A stretch of 64,000 nt of DNA from Sclerodactyla briareus (lineage: Eukaryota > Echinodermata > Holothuroidea > Dendrochirotida > Sclerodactylidae): positions 496,001 through 560,000 of the forward strand of contig JAODTK010002110.1 in NCBI GenBank assembly GCA_026419785.1. The letters run 5' to 3'. Position numbers and translations under genes: made by a program. The first letter of the stretch is position 1, and each line of letters opens with the position of its first letter. The notes beneath the pieces were generated by a model. The model was not told the origin of the DNA, did not search any database, and saw only the letters and a list, made by a program, of their open reading frames with translations. Shown here one piece after another: positions 1-11,645 of this stretch.

Positions 1-317
1 GATATTCGTTTCCGTTTCCTCCCTCAAGATGCCGCAGCCTAATCCTGAAGGAACCGAAACACAGGGGGTATGTTCGTAGGGTAGTTGGGTAATCCTTATT
101 TTTTCCCATTGGAAAGGGTTGTCAGACATAACCCCAAAGGCCAAAAGTGCTTAGTGAATCCTTGCCTCTTTCTGACACCATATAGCCAGCCACAAGACAA
201 GTGGAGATGCATGCACCAGCTCATTAATGGAACATAACGTCGGACGAATTTCCTGGCATTTTCCCACAAACCATCGGGCTCCTATATCTTGATAAGGATG
301 CTCACACTCATTTTCAA
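1..317. other. Unassigned flank
   Basis: I see no coding motif or RNA signal here. A short minus-strand open frame (151-372) runs into the neighbouring satellite and has no recognisable domain. The stretch looks like unique sequence bordering the tandem array that starts near 318. Confidence 0.4.
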
Positions 318-2110
318 AGTTTTCAGACTCTGACCTCGTTGACCTCAAGATGAACTCCGGGTCCGATTCCAAAACAATAGGGTTTCATGTACTCATCATG
401 GGAACACAACTACCAAGAATGAGCTTCATCATCCAGGTGGGGTTCCAGTATCTTGTTTTTACAAGTCAAAATTGGCTAATTTATTGACTTTTCACAATTC
501 TCTATTTTTGACCAACCAGCACCTCCGACCTGAAAAACAATGGGATTCCTGTACTCCAATAAGAAAGCTACGCACCAAATCTCAACCTGATCAAGACCAA
601 CCCTTCTTTGGCTATCGTGTTTACAAGGTTTCCTTCTCAGGCTTGAACTCTGGTGCCCTCTGACCTACCCCAAACATAGGGTTAAGTTACTCATCATGGG
701 GACACACATACCAAGTATTAGATTCATCCATCCAGGTGGGTCCAGTATTGTGTTTCCAAGCCAAAATTGGCCAAATATTGACTTTTACAAATTTTTTCCA
801 TTTTACCAAAGTTCACAAACAAAAACACCCCCTGACCTGAACCAAAAACATCGGGTTCCTGTACTCCCCCTAGGCAAGCTATACACCAATTTCATTCAAC
901 TTGATCATACCAACCATTCCTGGACTTAAGCGTGTTGAGAACAAGTTTTTTTTCAGACTTTGAACATCTGTTTGCTCTCTGACCTGACCCCCAAACAACG
1001 GGGTTCCTCTACTCCCGGGAAACACACATACACATATTAAGCTTCATCCATCCGGTGGGGGGGAATTTTGAGTTATCCTGTTCACAACAAAATTGGCTAA
1101 AATATTGGATTTCAAATTTCCGATTTCGATCAATTTTCACTCCTGACCTGAACCAAAAACAATAGGGTTTTCCTTACGTCCCATAAGACAGCTGTACACC
1201 GAGATTTCAACTTGATCGACCAACCATTCGTGACTTATCGTGGTTTTTACAAGGTGTTTAGACTTTGAACTCTGGTGACCTCATATGACCTTTGGACCAG
1301 ACCCAAAACAATAGGATTTCATGTACTCATCATGGGTAACCCACATCCAAGTATTATATTCATCCATCCAGTGGGGTCCCCGTTTCTTGTGTTTACAACA
1401 AGCCCAAATTGGCCAACTATTGACTTTTAACAAATTTTCCATTTTTTTTAAATTAATTATTAATAGTAATAAAAAATATTAAGGTTCCTGTACTCCCCAT
1501 AGAAGAGCTATACAACCAAATTTCAACTTGATCAGACCAACCATTCCTGGCTTAGCTGTTGACAAGTTTTTCAGACTTTGACCTCGGTGACCTCTTGACT
1601 GACCACCCAAAACACAACGGGGTCGCATGTACTCTCATGGGAAACACCCATAAACCCTATGAGCTTCACATCCATCCAGGTGGGGTTGGTTTAATTCTCT
1701 TTACAAACCAAATTGGTGCTAAAGATTGAATTTTTTTTTTTCAACTTTCCTTCCTATTTTCGACAAAATTCCACTCCTGACCTGACCCAAACTAGCGTCC
1801 TGTTACCTCCCCATAAGGAAGCTGTACAACAACACACAACAAACCACCGAATTGCAACTTGACGGCACGACCACCAGTGGACTTATCGGTTTACAAGGTT
1901 TACAGACTTTGACCTCTGTGACCTCAGATGCCCTTTTGACCAGACCCAACAACAATAGGCGTTCAATGTACTCATATTGGGGAACACACATACGCCATAT
2001 GAGCCTGACCTACTCAGACCTGATCAGGTTTATCGTGGTTTTACAAGCTTTGGGCTCAAACACACACACGACGTACTGCATCAGATTCCTTGACTCGTCA
2101 AGGAATCAAA
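318..2110 (+). repeat. A/B dimeric tandem array, copy 1, with terminal hairpin
   Basis: About 5.5 dimers of roughly 315 bp. The A half begins near 'atagggttcatgtactcat', continues 'cacacataccaagtatgag', then 'caagccaaaattggcc'. The B half begins 'atagggttcctgtactcccc', continues 'aagctatacaccaaatt' and 'gatcagaccaaccattc', and ends 'gactttgacctctggtgacc'. A starts lie near 376, 670, 985, 1302, 1608 and 1945; B starts near 541, 845, 1155, 1465 and 1790. The last A unit departs from the pattern after about 2000 and ends in a CA-rich stretch, 'actgcat', and a perfect 11-bp stem (84-94 pairing with 97-107 of the 2000s, loop TC). No protein is encoded; open frames across it are by-products. Confidence 0.9.
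2084..2107 (+). repeat. Perfect terminal hairpin of the A/B repeat element
   Basis: GATTCCTTGAC is followed by TC and then GTCAAGGAATC, an uninterrupted 11-bp stem with a two-base loop. Degenerate versions occur at the same place in other copies: 12435-12465, 24627-24655 and 57025-57051, each after 'gactgcatagat'. A conserved end with a stem-loop is typical of Helitron-like or foldback-type non-autonomous elements; which of these applies is inference. Confidence 0.8.
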
Positions 2111-2379
2111 AGAACCCAGGATAAAAAGATATATGATAGATAGCTCTACTAAAATTCGATTTGTGGCAATATTAAAGGCGGAGAAAGGAACACTTTCCTA
2201 CAAAGTGATCAGGGGTTCTTTCTTTTTCCTCACATTCTGGGCAGGCGAAATCATTTGCATGACTTTCCTATGAACCTGAAGATTAGAATGTCCAATGTCT
2301 GTAAACACAAGATTTTATTAATACTTCCTCAGGTGGATGAATCTGTTTTTTTACAGTGTGGAGTATTCAGGTCTTGCTC

Positions 2380-2890
2380 TCTACTTGCTCCTTCCTAGAG
2401 GCTAATTTTTTAGCTGGAGAAAAACTGAATGTGACAATCCAAAACCCAAAGTTCATACGACTTTCGGTTACGGAGTTACAGATCCTTTGAATTTGTGCAT
2501 GTGCATTGCACAAGATCGAAAAGCATCCATATGCAATATAGATGACGTTCATTTACTTGCCACAACCCTGCAAAAAAACAATTCTTTATTTCATGAAATT
2601 CCCAAATTGATGAAAAGCATTTAGTATATGGGAGAGCATTGCTGTAGCGGGTTGGTAGGTTGTGATTTGGGTTTAACTTTGGTGAGAAAGACAAGGAAAA
2701 CTTTGCTGAAGGTTGACTTATCACACAAAAGGAAACAATGAATACACGACATAACTTCACTGGTGTCAAGTTGTGACATTATGCGTTATTGCACAAATTG
2801 GGATTCTCACCAATTTCTCAGCATAATGGACCAAACTTTGCAAGGTCAATAACTCCAGCCATAGGAACATAGGATTGAAATGGGGTTGGA
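2380..2890. repeat. Dispersed repeat family R1, copy 1
   Basis: Contains 'aacccaaagttcatacga', 'cctttgaatttgtgca', 'gatcgaaaagcatcc', 'gctgtagcgggttggtag', and later 'gcgttattgcacaaattggg' and 'ggtcaataactcc'. The first part recurs in the same orientation at 19820-20160 and the last part at 32035-32160. Open frames on the minus strand have no recognisable domain. Confidence 0.7.
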
Positions 2891-3209
2891 CCTATAGATA
2901 CAGTCTGTTGTATTAAAGCTGCAGTTGTATTTCAAGTTTTATTAAGGGTTATAAAACCATGCTTTGCCCAATGCACTTCCAGAATTGTTGGTAAAATCAA
3001 GTTTCAAAAACCTTAGGTTTGGTTTTCTCAACTACAATACATATACAATCCAATAGAGCTACTCAATCTGAGACCTAGAGGAAGTGGACTTGCCTGTGGA
3101 GAGTGGCCACGGTAAGCCCCCACCCACAGGGATTCCATATCCAATTCAAATCAGCACAGCCTCACCAACCTGCATGCACAATCAATGACAGCTGATGGTT
3201 CGACGAATT

Positions 3210-3700
3210 GACACCAAATGACCTTTGACTTAAACAAATTCCCTGACTACGCTGGTATTTCCATTGGTCGATAATATAATGATCACTATCATGATCATCC
3301 AATTCAAGCTGTGGGAGAAGAAGCATTTTGACTGTTTGACCCCCAAAATGACCCCTAGATACCTTTTGACCTCATCCCTGAACATCCTTGTAATGCACAT
3401 GGGCACTGATAATACTGACCAGGTTTCATGAACATCCCATTTGAACTGTGCGAGGAGAAGCATTTGCAGTATTTCGCAAAATGACCAAAATTACCCCAGA
3501 TGACACTTGTACGTCAAATTCCTGAACACCCTGTATCAATGTTAATAATGATCAACTATCAAGATCACTACATGATCCTTCCATTCAATCTGTGGGAAGA
3601 GAAGCCTTTTGACTGATTGACCCCAAAAAATTACCCCTAGATGACCGTTGACATCACGTTCATCATGATCGACCATTACACTGCAAGAGAGATAGCAATT
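3210..3700. repeat. Degenerate tandem repeat, about 140-bp unit
   Basis: About three diverged units share 'tgatcactatcatgatca', 'attcaagctgtgggag', 'gaagcattttgactg', and 'atgacccctagat' with 'cctgaacatcc'. No coding signal is seen. The 'gaggagaagcattt' motif also occurs near 63950 in the terminal array, so the two arrays may be related. Confidence 0.6.
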
Positions 3701-3929
3701 TGAATAAATTGTAGATGGATGGATGTCATGTTATTCGGGAACTTTTGTCCCCATCCACCAAGTTTCATGTGAATCGGACGAATTCTGTATTTTCGCCAGA
3801 AGAAAACACAAATTTGACCTCTGGTGGTTTGTGTACATCGGATAAACTCAAATTTGACCTTGAAATCACTGTCATGTTTTTCTGGACCATTTTTCGTCTT
3901 TTCGTTGTAAAAACCTGAAAATAAAGGGC

Positions 3930-4330
3930 AGCGCAATGCAGTGATGCTCACTTCCAAGGGAGTGTCACTAGGCGGACATGTTTACCAGGTTTTCATGATC
4001 AATGTGAGTTTCCAGCGGGTTCGGCCGGCGGCGGAGGCTACACCCCCAAAAAACATTAATCTCCACGGACACTCCCAGTGTCAGAGGGATATAATTATGG
4101 GCACCCACATACAAAGTCTTGGTCTCTCATCCATCTAAATGAGGAAGTTGTGTATGGCAAGCTGAAATGGACCACAAAATTAACAATTGTTTCTATTTTT
4201 CTAATAAAGTCAGCAAAACCAGTTCATGTATTCCCCATGAGAGAGTAGCATAGCAAACTTAGATGGACATGAGATTCTAACTTTGACCTCTGTTGACCTT
4301 TCAAATTGGGCGTTGTATGAAGAAAATGTT
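3930..4330. repeat. Strongly diverged A/B repeat fragments
   Basis: 'attatgggcacccacatacaaagtc' (4095-4120) resembles the A half, and 'gttcatgtattccccatgagagagtag' with 'actttgacctctgttgacc' (4215-4305) resembles the B half of the 315-bp dimer family. Identity is low, so this is a decayed copy at best. Confidence 0.4.
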
Positions 4331-4942
4331 AGGTTTTCATGTACAGCTTGTCAGAGGAAATAAACCTCAGGATATTGATTGCCTTTCATTTACGTGTGTG
4401 GATTGTCCTGATTTTTTGCCAACCGTACCTTCAGGTTAACCATCACTCCGGTCCCTCGGTCCTCACAATGAATAGGTTTGCCCAGATTTTGGAAGCTATA
4501 CCTGCAGAGAAAAAGTGTTGAACTGTTAGTTATTATAGCTGAAATAGCTCTTCAGAGTCAACATTTACAAGATGGGACTAGCATGTTTATTAATAACACA
4601 CATCAGACACTGCCTCGAAGCTACTTCAAGTATCCAAGGGCCCAGGCAAATTGAATAACGACTTTGGTGGGGCACTGTGCTAACATTTGGACCAGCTTTG
4701 GAGGTCCGTGTTACCAACAATCTCTGGAAGGGAAAGCGCAATTCTGCCTCTTTCAAAGACCCCATCTACCACATGATGGCTAACTTTCAATTACTGGGGG
4801 TACATGTCTTTCTCAGTAATTGATATGCTTCATGGGGAGTAGTGCAGGCCTATTATCTTTCCCATAGCATCATCCGTCATGAGGAAGTTAATTGTTTTGT
4901 GACACAGCGCCTCCAGTGCTCTCTTATGATGTAGGGACTATT

Positions 4943-4972
4943 CCCCCCCCCCCCCCACCCCCCCCCCCCCCC
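4943..4972. repeat. Poly-C tract interrupted once
   Basis: About 30 bases are C apart from a single A, followed by CCGCCC. The minus strand is a long G run able in principle to form a quadruplex. The true length is unreliable in any homopolymer of this size. Confidence 0.9.
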
Positions 4973-5199
4973 GCCCTCAATGCTACCATGTAGCAGTTAC
5001 AAGACTGGAATGAGATGATAGTACTTTTTGTGTCAAAGGTTGTACAAACAATTACATAAACAAAAACTAACACAAAAACTGACTGACAAAAACTACGCCA
5101 CCAGCACTTCACAGAGGTTCCCCCATACCTATCAACAATATATAGTAAGCATGAAATGAAGTGGTTTAGTTTTCAAGACAAGAATGGTCACAGTTTGAG

Positions 5200-8100
5200 A
5201 GTAGGGCGTAATGGTAGAGCTATGGGAGAATTTTGTCTATACCTCCAAGATTTTCACCGGTGAGCATCATCGTCTGATTGACTCACCATATAATTATTCC
5301 AGTCTTAAAGGCTACTGCTTTCAACAAGTGCCAGTTTCATTTCCTACAATGACTTAGAATAATTTTTATCATATTTTTTCATATCTAGTATTTCTCCATC
5401 TAGTATTTGCATATCATAGTGTTTAGATAATTTTCTTCATTTTGCACAACTGCTGGTGCCTATAATGAGGCATTTGTCATTTTATTGTTTGCACATGCTT
5501 TCTTTATTATCTTATCACAGTTGGGAGCATTGTGTCAATACAATATTGCAGTGCTATTTATCAGCTAACTGTTACGAATATTACATCTCAGGGTGGGAAA
5601 GAAATGGGAAAAACGCAAGTCTCGAGTCCTTACAGTATTCTTAAAGAACAGGATTTTGGATTGTTATTTTTCATACCATGCTGTTTTATACTTTTTATAC
5701 AAGGATGACAATATTGAAGCATACTAATTATCCACAATGCTAATGGTTAGTAGCCTCTTGTGTTTATATATTTGTGAGTCTTGACGTTACCATAGTTTAA
5801 CATTTGCATGGAGTTCGGAATACCAAATCCTCAGCAATCAGTTGGTAGGCTTTTATGTACTCCTGAAACTGGCGGGCTTTGCAGTTGATGGGGAGGTGAG
5901 GTTTATCGATAGGGATGAGTTTACTGCTTTAACTTCACGTCTGGATTTGAAGCGCCACATTGGAAATCAGATCTTGGTTTATAAAGACTTGGCACAATCT
6001 ATGGACTCTAGATGTTCATCAACACGAAAAACAACAGTGATGGAGGGGACAAATCCTCCCCTACAATAGAACAAGCAGGGACTACAATTGGGTACATTGT
6101 TTGAAATAAAACCACAGTGTTGATCAATAATCAGTCAGACTTATCACAGCTGGAATACTAGGCTTTCAATGATTTCAGAAACGGACTAACTGGTACTGGG
6201 CAAACTTCGGTGTTAATCCAATTATTGTTTCATGAGCTTGACATGTTAATTCAACATTGCATTCAGTTGCCATGATTTGATGTCTTGCGCTCAACACTTG
6301 ATTTTTCATCTCCCAGAGGCAGTTGTATAGAGCGAACTATCAGATCGATGGTGGTAATTGCCGGCAATGCCTTGCCGCAATTCTTGGTTGGCACCACTTT
6401 TTTTCTTCTTTCTCCGAGATTCAACATCTAAATGACAACATGATAATGACTGATGACTCGGTGGTAAGCAGGCTTACATCATGTAACAGCCCTGCAAGCA
6501 CACCATCATGCTTGAAACATCCAAGGAGGCTCCAGCTTGCTCAGTTACAATCGGGCACCTAAATGCAATGCCGTGACCCCCCACTCCCAACATGGCGCAG
6601 TGCTTTATCTCAGAGTTTATCAAGCAGAGTATGCAATCAATAGGTATGCAATTAATCAGTTGAGCTCCATTGAGACAATTATTCACAGGGATCTCCCTTT
6701 CAATTTCCATTACCTAAGAAACGATTCATTAGTTGTGGCACCTGGCATTACACAACTGACTCGCGTTAGAAAGATCCACTAAACAAAGGACCTCAATGGC
6801 TGGCACAAAGCATTTCAGAGAAAATGTTCGTTACAAGAATGACATTGAATTCCAGGAAATAGCATTCCCTGGTCAGTTCAAATTATTTCTATCATGTGTA
6901 TTTTATTTATCATTTCATTATAAGAGTCACTGTTAAAGTGTATTTTTTATTTACAGGGCAGACAGAGTTGACCTGTGGGTGGGTTTCGGCCACCATCTGG
7001 AAGACCTCATTGTTTCGTCCTCATGGTAGATATTACTTACTAACTGCTTGTTTGTGGTGTGTGATGCCTTTCTCTTTGTGTGTGAATGCTCTATTTACTA
7101 TTACTCTATTACTGTGCCCGAGGAACAGCTGCACAGTAAGTGAAGATTCAGGCCTAGTTTAATAAATCCAAAAAACAATAATCCGCTATTTCACAATAAA
7201 AAGGCCTCTAAGTTTTAAAGCATCTTTTGGTTTATTCTGAATTGAATGCCTATTTCGCTTTACAACAAATGCAATATTATGCTGCAGCCAGTGCATATGT
7301 TTACCAATCCCCAATGAATGGCTATTGCGGTTTCCAGATCATGTGTATGACCAATTATTTAATAATCAAAATTTTAATAAATTCTATCGCAATGTTTACT
7401 TACCCACCATGTTATTGAGTCATATGGGCATTCATAAATTTAAATGTCACCTTTAAAATGGGTAGAAAAATATTATCAAAGAGAAGGGCATTTTCATTTT
7501 TAAAACTGATATTATTTATTTGAAATGAAAACTACAATTACTAAATTTACAATGAATAAACTGCAATTTAAAAAATCATGAATGGCGAGATAGTTGATGT
7601 TACTTCACAGTTGCATTGTAATGTCGATTACTGATTGAATTAATGGTTCCTAGTTAGGGAGAATTTGGCTCGAGAGCATTAAATCTATTTTTTAGTAATG
7701 TCCTCCTGCCTGTCGTATTTCATTTTTTTAGTTTTTTTGATCAATAATTAAACATTAAGTTTTGGGGTGGGATTTTCACGAAAGATTACAAGTGGAAAAC
7801 GCAACTGAGTAATAACAGTTTTTTTTTCAATGGACTAACAGGCTTCTACAGCTAGAACGCAAATGTATTGTATTATTAACATGGCCTTAATCTGTTCAAA
7901 ATTATCAGAACACTTATTAAGACCCTGAAACTAACATGGTCTATCTGGCTTAATTCAATGAAGTCATTGGCATCTGCCGAGTATTGTTTTTCAATGTTTT
8001 GAAACCAACTATCGAGTTGTCAAATACAAGACATCGAATTATTGACTCTGCATCCACTGAAAATGACAAATTATCTTAGCTATCAGTTCATTCCCCAGGT

Positions 8101-9470
8101 TTTTCGAGCATTGACACGTGATGATACAACTATAGGGTACTTAAACAAGTTTCAACTAAACTTACGAAGCCATGTTGCCATGATAAAACACATTGAAAGG
8201 GTAGCACGGATCAATTCTTGATTTAGTTTCTCCATTACTCTTTGCAGTTTTCCTATGTCATCCATTTTACGATGTGCGTTAACTTATTGTGAGGAACATT
8301 TAACCAAACAACTGGGGTTCTCATAATACAGGCATCAGTGATAACCAAACAAACAAATTGCTGAAGTGATCGAAAGTTATTGGCTGGTCCTTGGTTTAAA
8401 ACATTTGGCTGCTGATATTCAACTACATGGTGTTTGACAATGTTTTCAAACCAGACTTACAATTGGAAGAGTAAAACGGTAAAAACACAATGTTATTTGC
8501 CTAGTTCTGGAACATTGGACAAGTGAAATTAACAACGTCAGGCTTTTGACACATTTCAAAACGCAAACAAACACATGCAAAACGTTACCATGGTACAAGC
8601 ACGTTGTTATTTTATAAATGTAGCCTTTAGGTCCTTCATTATTGTGTCAATACCTCATTATCCATGGAGTTTCACATATCAATCATTTCACAAGGTATGT
8701 CAAACAGGTAACCTTTGACATAGGGCAGAGTGGATCATCTATTCTCCATCATCATTAGTTGAACATACATATTAGGGGGTGAGAGGGATAGGAGAAATTG
8801 ACAATGCAGTCTCTTTCCACAGAGACACATCGCGAATATACAAAATTAACGCCAAACCACAACACCACAAGCAGAAGGATTGCGGGTTTGTAAACTCAAT
8901 AGTTACATGGCTTGAAGGTTCCATTTCTCCCAGCGAATAGGTAATGTACAAAAGCTGATGAAGTGTTAAAGATGGTAGTTTTGTTGAGTCTATCAGTGAT
9001 CAGCCAAAACATACAGTTTTAAAGGGTTCGAATGATTTATAAATGCAAAGATAACCCAACACACACACACTAACAAGCATGCCACTTACAGAGATGACAT
9101 TTGGAAGTGTTCAAAACAGTTTTTCTCAGCTATTTCTCAGCCAAACAACAAAAACGCAGCACTACGAATACTTGGGATTAGTCTATCGTGATTAGGCATT
9201 TACCCTAAAAATCGAAAGAAGCGAATACAAACATTGCACTAGGTTGCTAATCCAACAAAAAGCACATTATATATTACAACTATCGCCAGCTTTATCCGAG
9301 CCAAACTAATGCTAGTGAACTCTGTGATATGGCTTAAATGTTGTTCCTTGAGCAGGGGTATATGTAAAATCATGAGTGTGGGTTAAGATACACAGATACA
9401 TCACTACCATCGTATTACTGCGACAATTGTATTTACAGTAAGTTAGGGTCTCAGACTCTATCATGCCTCT
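5200..9470. other. Low-repeat AT-rich block, possibly including KHDRBS 3' UTR
   Basis: No recognisable coding exon or internal tandem repeat was found, and none of the dispersed families defined elsewhere in the window appears. The part from about 7400 to 9480 lies directly downstream of the candidate KHDRBS stop on the minus strand. TTTATT (AATAAA on the minus strand) occurs near 7514 and 6900. A long 3' UTR is possible; intron or intergenic DNA is equally compatible. A 75-codon plus-strand frame at 5842-6069 has no family resemblance. Confidence 0.35.
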
Positions 9471-9484
9471 AAATCTAAGAGGTT

Positions 9485-9678
9485 TTAACTTTTTTCCTTT
9501 TGAAAACAGAAATGTTGACTTGTTCCGATCGTGATTGGGAATATTCCATTTTCAAACAAAACATAGGAACATCGTTTAGGATGAGCACGCTGGCCCAGGA
9601 AGGGTTTAATACCGTTGATAGGGGTGGGCCCTGGCGCAAGCTCTGGGAGAGTACAGTACTGAGGTGGGCCTTCAGCTG
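9485..9678 (-). CDS. KHDRBS: KHDRBS-like gene, candidate terminal exon
   Basis: After the acceptor CAGCAG (two AGs three bases apart, exon starting at 9678 or 9675), the frame that continues from the preceding exon (one leftover G) reads AEGPPQY, then APGPTPINGIKP and GQRAHPKR, and stops at 9485. In Sam68-family proteins the C-terminus is a basic, proline-containing segment with a HPY-type end used as nuclear localisation signal. GQRAHPKR resembles that, possibly followed by an uncorrected frameshift, since the 24 residues after it look unlike the family. Phase agreement with the exon at 10773 supports it. It remains the weakest exon of the model. Confidence 0.5.
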
Positions 9679-9896
9679 CTGACGAACACCCCGCACTGTG
9701 ACGAATGAAAGGAAATTTGGAAAGAATGTAGTAGTGATTTGAAGAATGGTTCAGGGTCATACACCAGCACACCAGAACCTGTGAACCAAACAAGTGTTAT
9801 TTTATCTCATTGATATATTGCAAGCAAGGATTGAACTTTTAAGGCCTGCAAGAGTTGCAGACCTGGATACCTCATAATAATGTCAGTGCGAATCTT

Positions 9897-10085
9897 CACC
9901 AGGTACACGGGGACCGGAATGTGGGGGAGGGGAGGTAATCACACACAGACGGCAAACTTGGGAGGCTGCCTCCACCCCTGTTGGACCTTGTGCAGGAGCC
10001 CCACCGAGGAAAGAACAGGTACATTTTCAAACTATTTCTCTGGTATGACGTGATAAGAAGTCAAAACCACGATTCCCGGTGAAGG
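9897..10085 (-). mobile_element. SINE copy 2, head truncated
   Basis: Shares with the neighbour at 10109-10322 the body motifs 'aatcacacacagacggcaa', 'cttgggaggctgcc', 'ccttgt' and 'tctctggtatgacgtgata' (plus-strand reading). The tRNA-like head with its A box is missing, and the B-box area is degraded. It lies in the last KHDRBS intron. Confidence 0.65.
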
Positions 10086-10099
10086 AATTGGTCATTCAC

Positions 10100-10322
10100 C
10101 CAGTACACAGGTACCTGGATGTGGAAGGGGGGAGGGTTAATCACACACAGACGGCAACTTGGAAGTTGCCTACCCCTCGTTCGGCCCTTGTTCTAGGTGC
10201 CCACGGAGAAGGCAACAGGAAACCTTTTTTTTTAAACTTGTCTTTGGTATGACCTGATAGGAATTTGAACCCCAATCTCCAGGGGGTGGAATGCTGACGT
10301 TTCTCCAACTGTGCCAGCCAAC
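10100..10322 (-). mobile_element. tRNA-derived SINE
   Basis: On the minus strand the head carries TGGCACAGTTGG (10315-10304), an exact match to the pol III A-box consensus TRGCNNAGYNGG, and GGTTCAAATTCC (10271-10260), a near B box with one extra base. The 33-base gap between the boxes suits a tRNA-like promoter. The body follows and ends in CT/CCC-rich sequence. It is not a functional tRNA because no acceptor stem or clover-leaf can be formed with the flanks. A second, headless copy lies adjacent at 9897-10085. Confidence 0.75.
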
Positions 10323-10324
10323 GG

Positions 10325-10583
10325 TAGGAACTAAGGTATGGGAATCGCCAATAGGTGCCCTTAGACAATGACACCTGCAAAGGGACACTCCGGGCATCAC
10401 CGGGCAAACTAGACAGAGAAGAACTTCACATAAATGCATCAACAGAGTCATTCGGTATAACTAATGTATGAGAATCACCAATAGGTGCCCTTAGACAATG
10501 ACACCTGCAAAGGGACACTCCGGGCATCACCGGGCAAACTAGACAGAGAAGAACTTCACATAAATGCATCAACAGAGTCATTT
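10325..10583. repeat. 130-bp direct tandem duplication
   Basis: Two nearly identical units, about 10325-10454 and 10455-10583, both contain 'aataggtgcccttagacaat', 'gacacctgcaaagggacact' and 'tgcatcaacagagtcatt'. Only a few bases differ, so the duplication is recent or an assembly artefact. It abuts the SINE head and lies in a KHDRBS intron. Confidence 0.9.
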
Positions 10584-10772
10584 TTCGCCTTCTTTCCCTT
10601 TCTGGTCTCTTTTGAGATGTGACGGGGGAGCTAGAATCCATGTTGGTGCAGAACTGGATAATGCTGTAACTTCAACTGCAAACCTACACTGGTGCAAAAA
10701 ACAGAGAATTGCCTCATTATGTGATCGTAATGTGAAGGGGAGGATCCTAATGACGTTCATAAGCAATCTTAC

Positions 10773-10917
10773 CATATCCACCATATCCCCCAGCAGCGGT
10801 ACCGAGGCCTGCTCCAAAGGGAAAGTGGACTGTGACCAGGCAGCAGCAGGATAGCTGTCATACTCATAGCCGCCACCAGCACCCGTCTCAGCACCAAGCC
10901 ATACGTCTCAGCAAGAT
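10773..10917 (-). CDS. KHDRBS: KHDRBS-like gene, tyrosine/glycine-rich exon
   Basis: Acceptor CCCAACAG at 10918 and donor GTAAGA below 10773. The frame set by the previous exon reads DLAETYGL; a second frame reads AETGAGGGYEYDSYPAAAW; a third reads FPFGAGLGTAAGGYGGYG up to the donor. Two one-base indels, near 10891 and 10825, would join them into one Tyr/Gly-rich segment. Sam68-type proteins carry such a C-terminal tyrosine-rich region, target of Src/BRK-family kinases and of low-complexity interactions. The same segment in one frame only would look non-coding, so the breaks are more likely base errors than biology. Confidence 0.8.
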
Positions 10918-11602
10918 CTGTTGGGAGGGGAGAAACAACAAGGCTGTCTAGCTGGGAAGAAGAAGTTATTTTCAAAACAAACTTGAGAGAATCAGGCATG
11001 TTGTCTGGTTGAGTTTTATCATTTTATTAGTAAATTGTCTTTGGGGGATAGTATGGTTTGTGCGCAATAACTCTCTTCGTCCTATTGACAGCATAATTCA
11101 AGATTTTTCCCTAACTTGATGAATGTAGACAACATAAGTATGACGAAGAGGAGGGCCTATGTGGTCAATGAGATTTTTCAAGGTTTGTCCGACAACAGTG
11201 GCACCCTGATTGCAAGATATAGTGTGCATCTATTCGACCATCTCATCTCATCATCGGTTTTGCACTAGTTCAGAGCAGTGTTTGGGAAGAGTTATTTTCT
11301 TGCATGGCTACCTGGGGATGCTAAATTCTTCTGTCGGAAGTTAACACAGCTAGGTGGGTTTCTAATGAACCTGAACCCATCAGATCTTGTCAACCTCCCT
11401 TGATTTTTCCAAAATACTATAGCACATCCCTACCTATGCGAGGACTTGGTTCAGAGGCTTCCCATAGAGGACAGCAATGAGGATATATTTCCTGCACTGA
11501 GAGAGCCATCAATTGTGAACACTTCCTGTTCCACACAAACACAGTACTCGGCCATACATGAACTACTTCACTTCTTGACTACCACTCACTGTCAGGACTC
11601 AC

Positions 11603-11645
11603 CCTCTTCATAGTCAGCTGCAGCATAGGGATCTCCAGAACCACT
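11603..11645 (-). CDS. KHDRBS: KHDRBS-like gene, 43-nt micro-exon
   Basis: Between an acceptor ending GACGTAG and a GTGAGT donor lie 43 bases encoding SGSGDPYAAADYEE plus one leftover G. Phase 0 in from the exon at 12521 and phase 1 out to the exon at 10917 (G+AT gives D) both agree. The composition continues the tyrosine/acidic tail. It is far too short to stand out as an open frame and was found from splice signals and composition. Confidence 0.75.

Noticed and set aside
10260-10322. A tRNA gene suggested by matching A and B boxes
   Set aside because: No acceptor stem, anticodon arm or correct spacing can be formed; the boxes belong to a SINE head.
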